Of a stretch of DNA of 64,000 nucleotides, positions 28,378-36,166 are shown in pieces; positions within the stretch are counted from its first letter, which is position 1, and every line of letters starts with the position of its first letter. The translations under genes were made by a program, and so were the position numbers. This DNA comes from Curtobacterium sp. SGAir0471. GTDB lineage: Bacteria; Actinomycetota; Actinomycetes; Actinomycetales; Microbacteriaceae. Where the stretch lies: NCBI RefSeq assembly GCF_005490985.1, contig NZ_CP027869.1, positions 868,001-932,000 of the forward strand, given 5' to 3'. The notes under the pieces are model-generated. The model searched no databases and had not been told where the DNA came from. It was given only the letters and a program-made list of their open reading frames with translations.

Positions 28378-28550
28378 CGTCGGTGCGGACGACGTGACGG
28401 ACGGGCGGGAGGCGCGGGGCAGGGTCGCGCCGTCGGTGCGGACGGCGTGACGGCCGGACGGGAGGCGCGGGGCAGGCTCGCGCCGTCGGTGCGGACGGCG
28501 TGACGGCCGGACGGGAGGCGCGGGGCGGGGCCGCGCCGTGCCTCCAGACC
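28378..28550 (+). repeat. Family A array: 53-base tandem repeat, three copies, plus closing arm
   Basis: Copies at 28378-28430, 28431-28483 and 28484-28536; the last two differ at only a few positions. Each carries one GGGAGGCGCGGGGC core in the same direction. The next bases (28530-28550) bring the complementary GCGCCGTGCCTCC arm, so only the last copy can fold well. This fills most of the 266-base gap between adnB and the convergent phosphotransferase gene. Confidence 0.85.
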
Positions 28551-28635
28551 GGTGGGTGGTCGCGACGGACGCAGGACGCCCGACGGAACCGCGCCGCCCC
28601 GGTCCGTGGGCGCTCGCCTCGGATCGCTCCGGGGG

Positions 28636-29634
28636 TCAGCCGTGTCGACGCTCGGTCGACGACAGGAACTGCTCGACCTCGCCGATCTCCATCGTGTCGG
28701 GGGAGACCGACTGCAGCGGTTCCGCACTCGGCGTCTGCACCGCGTCGACCAGACGGTGCATCATCGCGACCGCGTCGTCGACGACCTCGGTGCTCTTCGC
28801 CTGCACGCCGTGCAGCAGCCACTGCGCGGTCTCGAGCTCGTGGTACACGCGGGCCCGCTGGGCGAGCTGCCGGTCACGGCCGCCGCCGTTCGCCTCGTAC
28901 GCGCTGAGGACGGTGTCGAAGCCCTCACGACGACCGGCCAGCACCCACGCGAGGTCCTTCGCGGGGTCCCCGAGCCGGAGCTCGCCCCAGTCGAGGATGC
29001 CGGTGACGGCGTCGCCGTCCACCAGGACGACTCCGGTGCCGAGCGCGCCGTGCACGACCGTGGGCGTGAACTGCCAGAGCTGCTGGTCGCGCGCGGCGCC
29101 CTCCCACCGCTCGACCAGGGCGGCGGGCACGAGCTTCGTCGCGACCGCGCGGTCCATCACCGAGACGGCAGAGCGCAGGACCTCGAACGGGGTGAGCGAC
29201 GGCAGGCCGGCGTCGGTGACGAAGCTCGTCGGGAGCTGGTGCACGGCGGCGACCGCCCGGCCGACGGAGGTCGCGAGCTCGGGTCGATCGCCCAGGTCGC
29301 GCAGCGTCGGGTGGGTGCCGGGGACGTAGGTGGTGACGATGGCCCTGGTCGAGCCGATCGGTGCCTGACCGCGGTACTCGGCGACGGCGAACGGGAGTCG
29401 CGAGCGGATGCCGGCGCTGAGGGCACGGATCGCGACCAGGTCGGCGGACTGCCGGGCCTCGGCCCGCTGGTTGCGCGGCCGGCGGATCGCGCTGAGCGTG
29501 CCGTCCGCGTCGCGCAGGACCGCCGACTCGTAGTCCCCGGAGGCGGCCGAGCCGAGCGTGCGCGTGCCGGTCAGGACCAGACCGGGAACGGCCGTGGTCG
29601 CCAACGCGGCTAGAGTGAACTGGGATCCCGCCAT
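28636..29634 (-). CDS. Phosphotransferase-fold protein (APH family), probably catalytically altered
   Basis: 332 residues with the aminoglycoside-phosphotransferase/choline-kinase fold: N-lobe to about 100, hinge TTYVPGTHPTL, then the catalytic region. In place of H-G-D-x4-N it has HGALGTGVVLV at 195-205, so the catalytic Asp is Ala197 and the metal-binding Asn is Val202; the second metal Asp is kept (ILDWGELRLGDP). This suggests a pseudokinase or a non-standard mechanism. A drug-resistance role is not supported. The ATG at 29634 lies seven bases from TACCCT. It sits between adnB and nudC, where I recall no mycobacterial counterpart. Confidence 0.78.
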   Translation of the reverse strand: MAGSQFTLAALATTAVPGLVLTGTRTLGSAASGDYESAVLRDADGTLSAIRRPRNQRAEARQSADLVAIRALSAGIRSRLPFAVAEYRGQAPIGSTRAIVTTYVPGTHPTLRDLGDRPELATSVGRAVAAVHQLPTSFVTDAGLPSLTPFEVLRSAVSVMDRAVATKLVPAALVERWEGAARDQQLWQFTPTVVHGALGTGVVLVDGDAVTGILDWGELRLGDPAKDLAWVLAGRREGFDTVLSAYEANGGGRDRQLAQRARVYHELETAQWLLHGVQAKSTEVVDDAVAMMHRLVDAVQTPSAEPLQSVSPDTMEIGEVEQFLSSTERRHG

Positions 29635-29641
29635 GCCCTTC

Positions 29642-29647
29642 AGGGTA
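29642..29647 (-). promoter_or_regulatory. -10 element for the APH-fold gene, leaderless layout
   Basis: Minus-strand TACCCT, seven bases before the ATG whose first base is 29634. Confidence 0.5.
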
Positions 29648-29753
29648 GGTCCGCGTCCGGTGCCGGAGCGCACGCCACGCTGGCCTGTGCAAGCCCGGGC
29701 ACCGTCCACAGGGTCCCGCTGAGAAGCCCGTCCCGACCGAGGAGCACCCCGCC

Positions 29754-30689
29754 GTGACCGTCGAGTTCGCCGCCAGACTCCCGCTGTCCCGCAACGAACT
29801 CGACCGCGACGCGGAGTTCCGGACGACCCAAGATCTCGACCGTGTGCTGCGCGCCGACCCGTCGGTGCGGTGGCTGCCCGTGCGCGGTGCCGAGCTCCTG
29901 CGCGAGGACGGCGGTGCGCTGCGCTTCGTCGACGCAGCGGCGGTGCCGGAGGACGCGGTGACGCTGTACCTGGGCCGCGCGGTCGCGGACGCGCCGGACG
30001 CCCCGGCGGGCACCCGCTTCGTCGCGGCGCTGCTCGGCGCCGCCGCCGCGGCCGCGATCGAGCCGGACGACGACGCCTGGGTCAGCCTCCGCATGTTCGG
30101 CACCGAGCTGTCCGCCCGCGACCAGGGGCTCGCGGTCGAGGCCGTCGCGATGGCGAACTGGCACGCGGTGCACGGGTTCTCCCCGCGCACCGGCTCCCCG
30201 TCCGAGGTCGTCAGCGGCGGGTGGGTCCGCCGCGACCCCGAGGGCCACGAGCTCTTCCCGCGAACCGACGCGGCGATCATCGTCGGGGTCACGGACGCCG
30301 ACGACCGCATCCTGCTCGGGTCGAACGCGGCCTGGGACGCCGACCGCTACTCGCTGCTCGCCGGCTTCGTCGAGCCGGGGGAGTCGCTGGAGGACGCCGT
30401 CCGCCGTGAGGTCTGGGAGGAGTCCGGCGTCCGCGTCGAGGAACCCGAGTACCTCGGGTCGCAGCCCTGGCCGTTCCCTGCCTCGCTCATGCTCGGCTTC
30501 CGTGCCCGAGCGGTGGACGGCGACCCGTCGACCGCCCGGCCCGACGGCGTGGAGATCCTCGACGTCCGGTGGTTCACGCGGGACGAGGTCCGCGAGCGCG
30601 CCGGCGACACCCTGCTGCTGCCCGGCCGCACGTCGATCGCCCGCGCGATCATCGAGGAGTGGTACGGCGGGCCGCTGGACGTTCCGTGA
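29754..30689 (+). CDS. nudC: NAD(H) pyrophosphatase / NAD-capped RNA hydrolase NudC
   Basis: 311 residues. The Nudix box is canonical (GFVEPGESLEDAVRREVWEE and SGV) near residues 200-222, and the NudC-specific SQPWPFPAS follows at about 238. The family hydrolyses NADH to NMNH and AMP and decaps NAD-RNA. The four-cysteine zinc ribbon that normally precedes the Nudix domain is absent: the matching stretch (ANWHAVHGFSPRTGSPSEVV) has no cysteine. GAGGAG lies nine bases before the GTG. uvrD2 starts within its stop codon (GTGA), as in the mycobacterial nudC-uvrD2 pair. Confidence 0.9.
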   Translation: MTVEFAARLPLSRNELDRDAEFRTTQDLDRVLRADPSVRWLPVRGAELLREDGGALRFVDAAAVPEDAVTLYLGRAVADAPDAPAGTRFVAALLGAAAAAAIEPDDDAWVSLRMFGTELSARDQGLAVEAVAMANWHAVHGFSPRTGSPSEVVSGGWVRRDPEGHELFPRTDAAIIVGVTDADDRILLGSNAAWDADRYSLLAGFVEPGESLEDAVRREVWEESGVRVEEPEYLGSQPWPFPASLMLGFRARAVDGDPSTARPDGVEILDVRWFTRDEVRERAGDTLLLPGRTSIARAIIEEWYGGPLDVP

Positions 30690-30757
30690 GCGACCCGCGT
30701 GCCGTGAGCGACCCGCGCGCTGTGGGTGACCCCGGTGCCGTGACCGACCCGCGTGCG
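30686..30757 (+). repeat. 18-base tandem repeat, four copies, at the uvrD2 start
   Basis: Copies begin at 30686, 30704, 30722 and 30740; each begins GTG and encodes V-[SGT]-D-P-[RG]-A, the last being the most diverged. They provide four in-frame start codons in a row. Confidence 0.8.
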
Positions 30758-32494
30758 TCGGCCGGTGCCCCGCCGGTGCGGCCGCCGTCCCCGGACGAGC
30801 TGCTGGCTGCGCTCGACGCCGAGCAGCAGACCGTCGCCCGGACGCTGCTCGGCCCCGTCGCGGTGCTCGCCGGCGCGGGCACCGGCAAGACCCGGGCCAT
30901 CACCCACCGCATCGCGTACGGGGTGGCGACGGGCACGTACTCGCCGAACCACGTCCTCGCGCTGACCTTCACGACCCGCGCGGCCGGCGAGCTGCGGTCA
31001 CGGCTGCGCGCCCTCGGTGCCGGGACGGTCCAGGCGCGCACCTTCCACGCCGCGGCCATGGCGCAACTCAGCTACTTCTGGCCGGACACCGTCGGCGGAC
31101 ACGCGCCGCGGATCGTCGAGTCGAAGGGCCGGGTCATCGCACACGCCGCCGACACGGTCGGGATCCACGTCGACACCCCGGTGCTCCGGGACCTGGCCGC
31201 CGAGGTCGAGTGGCGCAAGGTGCAGATGCTCACGTACGACGAGTACGAGGCCGCCGCCGCCGACCGGGTGATGCCGCGCGACACCCCGCCCCGGCGCGTG
31301 GTCGACCTGATGAAGGCGTACGAGCAGCTCAAGGACGACCGCCGGCAGCTCGACTTCGAGGACGTCCTGCTCGCGACGCTCGGCATGGTCGAGTCCGAAC
31401 CGCGGGTCGCCTCGTACGTCCGGCAGCAGTACCGGTTCTTCGTCGTGGACGAGTACCAGGACGTCTCACCGGTGCAGCACGACCTGCTCCGCGCGTGGCT
31501 CGGCGGCCGCGACGACGTGTGCGTGGTCGGCGACGCCAGCCAGACGATCTACTCCTTCGCGGGCGCATCGAGCCGGTACCTGTTGGGCTTCGGCTCGGAG
31601 TTCCCGCGCGGGTCCGTGCTGCGACTCGAGCGCAACTACCGGTCGACGCCCGAGGTCGTGCACGCCGCGAACACCCTGATGCGCGGGCAGCCCGGCGCGC
31701 TCGACCTCGTGGCGCAGTCCGCCGACCGGGGCACAGAGCCCGAGGTGCTGCCCTGCATGCACGACGGCGACGAAGCCCAGACCGTGGCCCGGCGCATCGG
31801 CGAACTCGTGGCGGCAGGAGCGGCGTACGGTGACTGCGCCGTGCTGTACCGCGTCGGGGCGCAGTCCGCCGCGCTGGAGTCGGCGCTCGGCCGTGCCGGC
31901 ATCCCCTACCGCGTGCAGGGCGGCACGCGGTTCTTCGACCGGCCCGAGGTGAAGCTCGCGGTGCACCACATGCGCGGCGAGGCCGTGCGGCAGACCGACG
32001 ACGAACTCACCCGTCGCGTCGGGCTCGTGCTGCAGCTGAGCGGCTGGAGCCCGACGCCGCCGGACGGCACCGGCGCGGTCCGCGACCAGTGGGAGGCGCT
32101 GCAGGCGATCATGGGCCTGGCCGAGGCCGCACCCGCCGGGACGACCATGCAGGAGTTCACGAAGGACCTGGTCGACCGCGCGGCGACCCACCACGAGCCG
32201 GAGCTCGACGCGGTCACCCTGGCCACGCTGCACTCGTCGAAGGGCCTGGAGTGGCCGCACGTCGTGGTCGTCGGCGCCGCCGAGGGCCTGCTGCCCATCT
32301 CGCACGCCACGACCGACGCCGAGGTCGACGAGGAACGCCGGCTGTTCTACGTCGGACTGACCCGCGCGCGCCGCTCGGTCACCGTCACGTGGTCACGGCA
32401 GGGTTCCACGCGCGGGGGTGCCCGGGCGCCGAGTCGGTTCCTGGCAGCGCTCGACACGCACACCTCGGGTGCGGTGCCACCGGTCGCAGGCTGA
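30686..32494 (+). CDS. uvrD2: Short UvrD2-type DNA helicase lacking HRDC
   Basis: 602 residues, SF1A helicase: Walker A AGAGTGKTR, LTFTTRAAGEL, DEYQDVSP (motif II), GDASQTIYSFAGA (motif III), RNYRST, LATLHSSKGLEW and YVGLTRAR (motif VI). The mycobacterial enzyme is about 700 residues with a tetracysteine linker and C-terminal HRDC domain; here the chain ends soon after motif VI at SRFLAAL. The N-terminus is four 18-base tandem units, each beginning with GTG, so the real start could be 30686 (overlap with nudC) or one of the next three GTGs. The 3' end overlaps the convergent gene by 110 bases. Confidence 0.88.
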   Translation: MSDPRAVSDPRAVGDPGAVTDPRASAGAPPVRPPSPDELLAALDAEQQTVARTLLGPVAVLAGAGTGKTRAITHRIAYGVATGTYSPNHVLALTFTTRAAGELRSRLRALGAGTVQARTFHAAAMAQLSYFWPDTVGGHAPRIVESKGRVIAHAADTVGIHVDTPVLRDLAAEVEWRKVQMLTYDEYEAAAADRVMPRDTPPRRVVDLMKAYEQLKDDRRQLDFEDVLLATLGMVESEPRVASYVRQQYRFFVVDEYQDVSPVQHDLLRAWLGGRDDVCVVGDASQTIYSFAGASSRYLLGFGSEFPRGSVLRLERNYRSTPEVVHAANTLMRGQPGALDLVAQSADRGTEPEVLPCMHDGDEAQTVARRIGELVAAGAAYGDCAVLYRVGAQSAALESALGRAGIPYRVQGGTRFFDRPEVKLAVHHMRGEAVRQTDDELTRRVGLVLQLSGWSPTPPDGTGAVRDQWEALQAIMGLAEAAPAGTTMQEFTKDLVDRAATHHEPELDAVTLATLHSSKGLEWPHVVVVGAAEGLLPISHATTDAEVDEERRLFYVGLTRARRSVTVTWSRQGSTRGGARAPSRFLAALDTHTSGAVPPVAG

Positions 32495-33242
32495 CCGCGA
32501 GGTCGTCCCGGTCGAACACGACCTGGTCGGTCCCGGGCTGCTGCGTCCGCAGGGGCAGGCGCTGCACGAGCACCCGCACCGCGGCCGACGCGATCGCGGC
32601 GAGACGCCACGGCGACAGCGGGGCGGCAGGGCGGCCCCAGACCTGCGCGGCGAGCGTCGGCCACGCCGGGTCCTCGTCGACGCGGGCGTACTCGACGCAC
32701 TGCAGGCACGGGCCATCGCCCGGGACGACCACCGGCCCGAGCCGGACCCGTCCGTCGCCGACGACGAGCGACAGGTGCGGGGTCCCTCGCCGCGCCCACG
32801 CCGACCGGAGCGCCGGGTCGACGACGTGGTCGGCGACGACCACCGCGATCGACGGCGGCGGGTCGGGCAGCACGATCGGTCCACCGCGGGGTGCGGCGGT
32901 CCGGGCGACGGTGACGCCCTCGCCCGAGAGCATGTCGGCGACCACGTCGGCGAGGGCCCCGTCCCCGTGCACCTCGACCCGGGCGAGCGGCTCGGGCAGG
33001 ACGTCGACGACCGCGGGGGAGGCGTCGCCGAGCACGCGGGCAGCGACCTCGGGCCGGCACCCGGTCGTCGCGGCGAGGGCGGTCAGCGCGTCGCGGCTGG
33101 TCTCCCGCCGCAGCGCGCAGAGGAAGCGTTCCTCGGCCACGGTCGGCACGGGGACGACCGCACGCGGCGGGTCGACGCCGAGCTGGACGGTCCCCGGGTC
33201 ACGCCAGACGAACTCGAGCGTGGGGTCGATGCGGATGCCCAT
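32385..33242 (-). CDS. TOMM/ThiF-like cysteine protein (Rv3196-like)
   Basis: 285 residues. The N-terminal half (to about 120) resembles the winged-helix/RiPP-recognition part of cyclodehydratase-type proteins. The C-terminal half has a Rossmann-like core (SIAVVVADHVVDPALRSAW) and two cysteine pairs, CLQC in a GDGPCLQCVEYARV context and CAC in PHPRCACRAL, which probably bind one zinc as in E1-like/TOMM proteins. No GXGXXG ATP loop is clear, so it may be a precursor-binding partner rather than an E1 enzyme. The second cysteine pair (32454-32462) lies inside the 110-base overlap with uvrD2. Substrate unknown; no precursor peptide was recognised nearby. Confidence 0.68.
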   Translation of the reverse strand: MGIRIDPTLEFVWRDPGTVQLGVDPPRAVVPVPTVAEERFLCALRRETSRDALTALAATTGCRPEVAARVLGDASPAVVDVLPEPLARVEVHGDGALADVVADMLSGEGVTVARTAAPRGGPIVLPDPPPSIAVVVADHVVDPALRSAWARRGTPHLSLVVGDGRVRLGPVVVPGDGPCLQCVEYARVDEDPAWPTLAAQVWGRPAAPLSPWRLAAIASAAVRVLVQRLPLRTQQPGTDQVVFDRDDLAVSLRPVAPHPRCACRALPGTDSAPGHPRAWNPAVTT

Positions 33243-33256
33243 GCACCCACCGTGAC

Positions 33257-33290
33257 GCAGGTGACCGGCCCCGTGGGACCGGTCACCTGC
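33257..33290 (-). terminator. Hairpin terminator after the Zincin_2 gene
   Basis: 12-base perfect stem (33257-33268 with 33279-33290) and a ten-base GC-rich loop, 14 bases beyond the minus-strand stop at 33304 and just before the start of the next minus-strand gene. Confidence 0.7.
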
Positions 33291-33303
33291 GATCTGTGGA
33301 GAA

Positions 33304-34743
33304 CTAGCGGGGCCCGGCACCGGGGGTGCCGTCGCCCGCAGCTCCGTCGTCCGCGGGGCCGTCGTCCGCGGGGCCGTCGCCCTCGTCCTCGATCCCGCCG
33401 TGCTCGTCCTCGCGCGGACGATCGCCGGAGGCGTCGTTGAGCAGGTCCTCGAGCGCCTTGTCGAACGCGTCGTCGTCGGCCGAGCGACCGGGGTTGCGCA
33501 GCCGCAGCACGAAGGCGTCCGGGTCGTCCACGTCCTCGGAGGTCGGTACGGCGTCGAAGTGCGACCAGAGCGCGTCGCGCTCCTCGGCGCCGAGCTCTTC
33601 GGTGACCCGCTGCCAGAGCGCCGCCGCCTCGCGCAGTCGGCGGGGACGGAGCTCGAGGCCGACGAGCGTGGCGAAGGCGGACTCCGCCGGGCCACCCGCC
33701 GCACGGCGACGGCGGACCATCTCGGCGATCGCGTCGGACTTCGGCAGCCGCACGGTCGCCGCTGCGGTGACCGTGTCGACCCAGCCCTCGACGAGTGCGA
33801 GCATGGTCTCGAGCCGGCCGAGCGCGGCCTCCTGCTCGGGCGTCCGCGGCGGGATGAGCGCACCGGACGCGAGCGCGTCCCGGAGCTGCTCCTGGTTCGT
33901 CGGGTCGATCTCCGACGCGAGCTCCTCGACACGGTCGAACGGGATGTGGATCCCGCGCGCGTAGTCGGTGATCGACGAGATGATGTGCAGTCGCAGCCAC
34001 CGAGCCGACCGGAAGAGCCGGGCGTGCGCGAGCTCGCGCACGGCGAGGTAGATGCGGACCTCGTCCTCGGGGACGTCGAGCCCGTCCGCGAACTCGGCGA
34101 CGTTCTGCGGCAGCAGCGCCGCGACCTGCTCATCGAGGAGCGGCACGCCGACGTCACCGCCCGAGACGACCTCCTTCGACAGCTGTCCGACGACCTGGCC
34201 GAGCTGGATGGCGAAGAGGGCGCCGCCGACGCCGCGCATCGCCTTCGAGACGTCGCCGAGCATGGCCTTCAGCTGCTCCGGCGCACGCTGCTCGATCGCC
34301 TCCGTCAGGGCGTTCGAGATGCTCAGCGCCACCGGCTCGGCGATCTGCGCCCACACCGGGGTCGTGGCCTTCGCCCACTGCTCGCGCGTGTAGAGGCTCG
34401 GTGTCGCCGTCAGCTCGGGGACGCCGGTGGCCTCGTCCAGCCACAGCGCGGCGACCTGGAAGGCCTGGTCGGAGGCCTGGGCGGTCGCGGGGTCCACCGG
34501 GTGGCCGCCGTCGCGGGCGATCGCGGTGGCCCGCTCGGACGCGACCGAGAAGTCGATGGCGTCCCCGCCCGACTGCGCCGCCCGCTGCAGCTGGCTCATC
34601 AGGTTCGCCACGAACGCCGGGTCGTTCGGCAGCCCGGCGGCGCCCGCGAGCTGCGACGGGTCGATCTGTCCCTCTCCGGAGAGCAGCTTGCGCAGCATCT
34701 CCTGGAAGTCGTCGTCCGGCCCCGGCTGCGGTTGATCAGGCAT
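33304..34743 (-). CDS. Zincin_2 family protein (DUF2342, putative metalloprotease)
   Basis: 479 residues. A Gln/Pro/Asp start is followed by MLRKLLSGEG and long helices. The family signature is visible near residue 235: YLAVRELAHARLFRSARWLR, where E and H replace a textbook HExxH. This matches the actinobacterial group variously named zinc-dependent metalloprotease or F420-biosynthesis-associated protein (M. tuberculosis Rv3195). Activity is unproven. The last 50 residues are an acidic Asp/Glu/Gly tail with a G-P-A-D-D repeat. The ATG at 34743 has TAGCGT seven bases upstream. It is divergent from the PDZ protease gene. Confidence 0.85.
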   Translation of the reverse strand: MPDQPQPGPDDDFQEMLRKLLSGEGQIDPSQLAGAAGLPNDPAFVANLMSQLQRAAQSGGDAIDFSVASERATAIARDGGHPVDPATAQASDQAFQVAALWLDEATGVPELTATPSLYTREQWAKATTPVWAQIAEPVALSISNALTEAIEQRAPEQLKAMLGDVSKAMRGVGGALFAIQLGQVVGQLSKEVVSGGDVGVPLLDEQVAALLPQNVAEFADGLDVPEDEVRIYLAVRELAHARLFRSARWLRLHIISSITDYARGIHIPFDRVEELASEIDPTNQEQLRDALASGALIPPRTPEQEAALGRLETMLALVEGWVDTVTAAATVRLPKSDAIAEMVRRRRAAGGPAESAFATLVGLELRPRRLREAAALWQRVTEELGAEERDALWSHFDAVPTSEDVDDPDAFVLRLRNPGRSADDDAFDKALEDLLNDASGDRPREDEHGGIEDEGDGPADDGPADDGAAGDGTPGAGPR

Positions 34744-34750
34744 GACGACT

Positions 34751-34756
34751 ACGCTA
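34751..34756 (-). promoter_or_regulatory. -10 element for the Zincin_2 gene, leaderless layout
   Basis: Minus-strand TAGCGT, seven bases before the ATG whose first base is 34743. Confidence 0.5.
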
Positions 34757-34869
34757 ACCGCTGCTCACGGGGCCGCGCCTGGGATGCTCCCGAGGGGACA
34801 CCAGGACCGCTGCGCCGAGGGCGAACAGCCCGCGAACACGCGGGCGAACCGCCCCGTGGAAGGACGTCC

Positions 34870-35979
34870 GTGACCCTCTTCGCCCCCGCGCCCCGCCGCC
34901 GCTCCCGTTCGCGCACGGTGGGTTGGGCGTTCGTCACCGGGGCCGTGGTGCTCGCGCTCCTGGCGAGCTTCCTGCCCAGCCCGTACCTGATCGAGGTGCC
35001 GGGCCCGGTCTACAACACGATCGGCACGCAGCGGCAGGGCCAGGGGAAGGACGCGAAGGACGTCGAGCTCATCCAGATCGACGGGGCGACGACCTACCCG
35101 ACCTCCGGCGCCCTCGACATGCTCACCGTCGGCATCCAGGGGGACGCGACGAACCGACCGTCGTGGGGGAGCGTGATCCGTGCGCTGTTCTCGCGCTCGG
35201 AAGCGGTGATCCCGGCGAGCGCGATCTACCCCGAGGGCACCACCACCGAGCAGGTCAACCAGCAGGACGCCGCGGACATGCAGTCCTCGCAGCAGTCGGC
35301 GGTCGCCGCGGCGCTCATCCACCAGGGCGAGGAGCTCCCGACCCGGCTCGAGGTCGGCTCCGTGCAGCCCGGGTCCGCAGCGGACGGCACCATCCGGAAG
35401 GGCGACGTCATCACGGCGTTCGACGGTGAGCAGCTCACGACGAACGTCGACGCCGGCACCCTGCGCGCCGCCGTCGCGAAGCACGGCACCTCGTCGCCCG
35501 CGACCGTGACGATCGAGCGGGACGGCACGAGCCGCCAGGTCGAGGTCACCCCGCGCGAGGAGCAGGGCACCCCGCTCCTCGGGGTCGGTGTCACGGAGCG
35601 GTACGACTTCCCCTTCGAGGTGAAGATCGCGCTGCAGGACGTCGGCGGCCCTTCGGCCGGCATGATGTTCGCACTCGGGATCATCGACGAGCTGACGCCG
35701 GGGAAGCTCAACGGCGGGAAGCACGTGGCGGGGACCGGCACGATCACGGCCGACGGCGAGGTCGGTCCGATCGGTGGGATCCGGCAGAAGCTCTACGGCG
35801 CGAAGGCCGCCGGCGCGACCGTCTTCCTCGCGCCTGCCGACAACTGCGACGAGGTCGTCGGGCACGTCCCGGACGGGCTCGACGTCTACGAGGTCGCAAC
35901 GCTCGACCAGGCCGTCACCGACCTGCAGACGATCGCATCGGGGAAGAGCACCGCCGGGCTCGCGCGCTGCGGCTCCTGA
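34870..35979 (+). CDS. Membrane-anchored PDZ/Lon-like serine protease (YlbL family)
   Basis: 369 residues: a basic N-terminus, one transmembrane helix (about 20-38), the conserved YLIEVPGPVYNTIG segment, a PDZ domain at about 155-235, then an S16 Lon-like protease domain. The Ser/Lys dyad is visible: S262 in GGPSAGMMFALG and K307 in IGGIRQKLYGAK. It acts outside the cytoplasmic membrane. The GTG at 34870 gives a typical membrane-anchor start. In mycobacteria the counterpart (Rv3194c) is next to the UPF0182 gene, as here. A family A hairpin ends the gene. Confidence 0.9.
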   Translation: MTLFAPAPRRRSRSRTVGWAFVTGAVVLALLASFLPSPYLIEVPGPVYNTIGTQRQGQGKDAKDVELIQIDGATTYPTSGALDMLTVGIQGDATNRPSWGSVIRALFSRSEAVIPASAIYPEGTTTEQVNQQDAADMQSSQQSAVAAALIHQGEELPTRLEVGSVQPGSAADGTIRKGDVITAFDGEQLTTNVDAGTLRAAVAKHGTSSPATVTIERDGTSRQVEVTPREEQGTPLLGVGVTERYDFPFEVKIALQDVGGPSAGMMFALGIIDELTPGKLNGGKHVAGTGTITADGEVGPIGGIRQKLYGAKAAGATVFLAPADNCDEVVGHVPDGLDVYEVATLDQAVTDLQTIASGKSTAGLARCGS

Positions 35980-36015
35980 CCCGGCCGCGCGCACGGCGTG
36001 ACGTGCGCACACGAC

Positions 36016-36058
36016 GCGGGCCGTGCCTCCAGGCTGACGGTCTGGAGGCACGGCCCGC
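36016..36058. terminator. Hairpin terminator (family A variant) after the PDZ protease
   Basis: 17-base perfect arms (36016-36032 and 36042-36058) with a nine-base loop. The arm carries the family A core in its GGAGGCACGG form, with the second arm in the sense direction. Confidence 0.8.
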
Positions 36059-36100
36059 CTTCCTGAGTCCCCGCACAGTTTCGCGGTCGGTCCGGACCAA

Positions 36101-36106
36101 TAGGAT
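36101..36106 (+). promoter_or_regulatory. Possible -10 element for the UPF0182 gene
   Basis: TAGGAT about 61 bases before the GTG at 36167, with TTTCGC 16 bases further upstream as a weak -35. It would give a normal leader with a GGAG ribosome-binding site. Confidence 0.4.
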
Positions 36107-36166
36107 CGGTGCACTGACGGCCCGCCGTGCCGGGCCCGCCGGTCCGACACGTCTGGAGCACATCAA

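Noticed and set aside
28636..29634. Aminoglycoside or macrolide resistance kinase
   Set aside because: The catalytic Asp and Asn of the H-G-D-x4-N motif are missing and the context is DNA repair, so a resistance call would be misleading.
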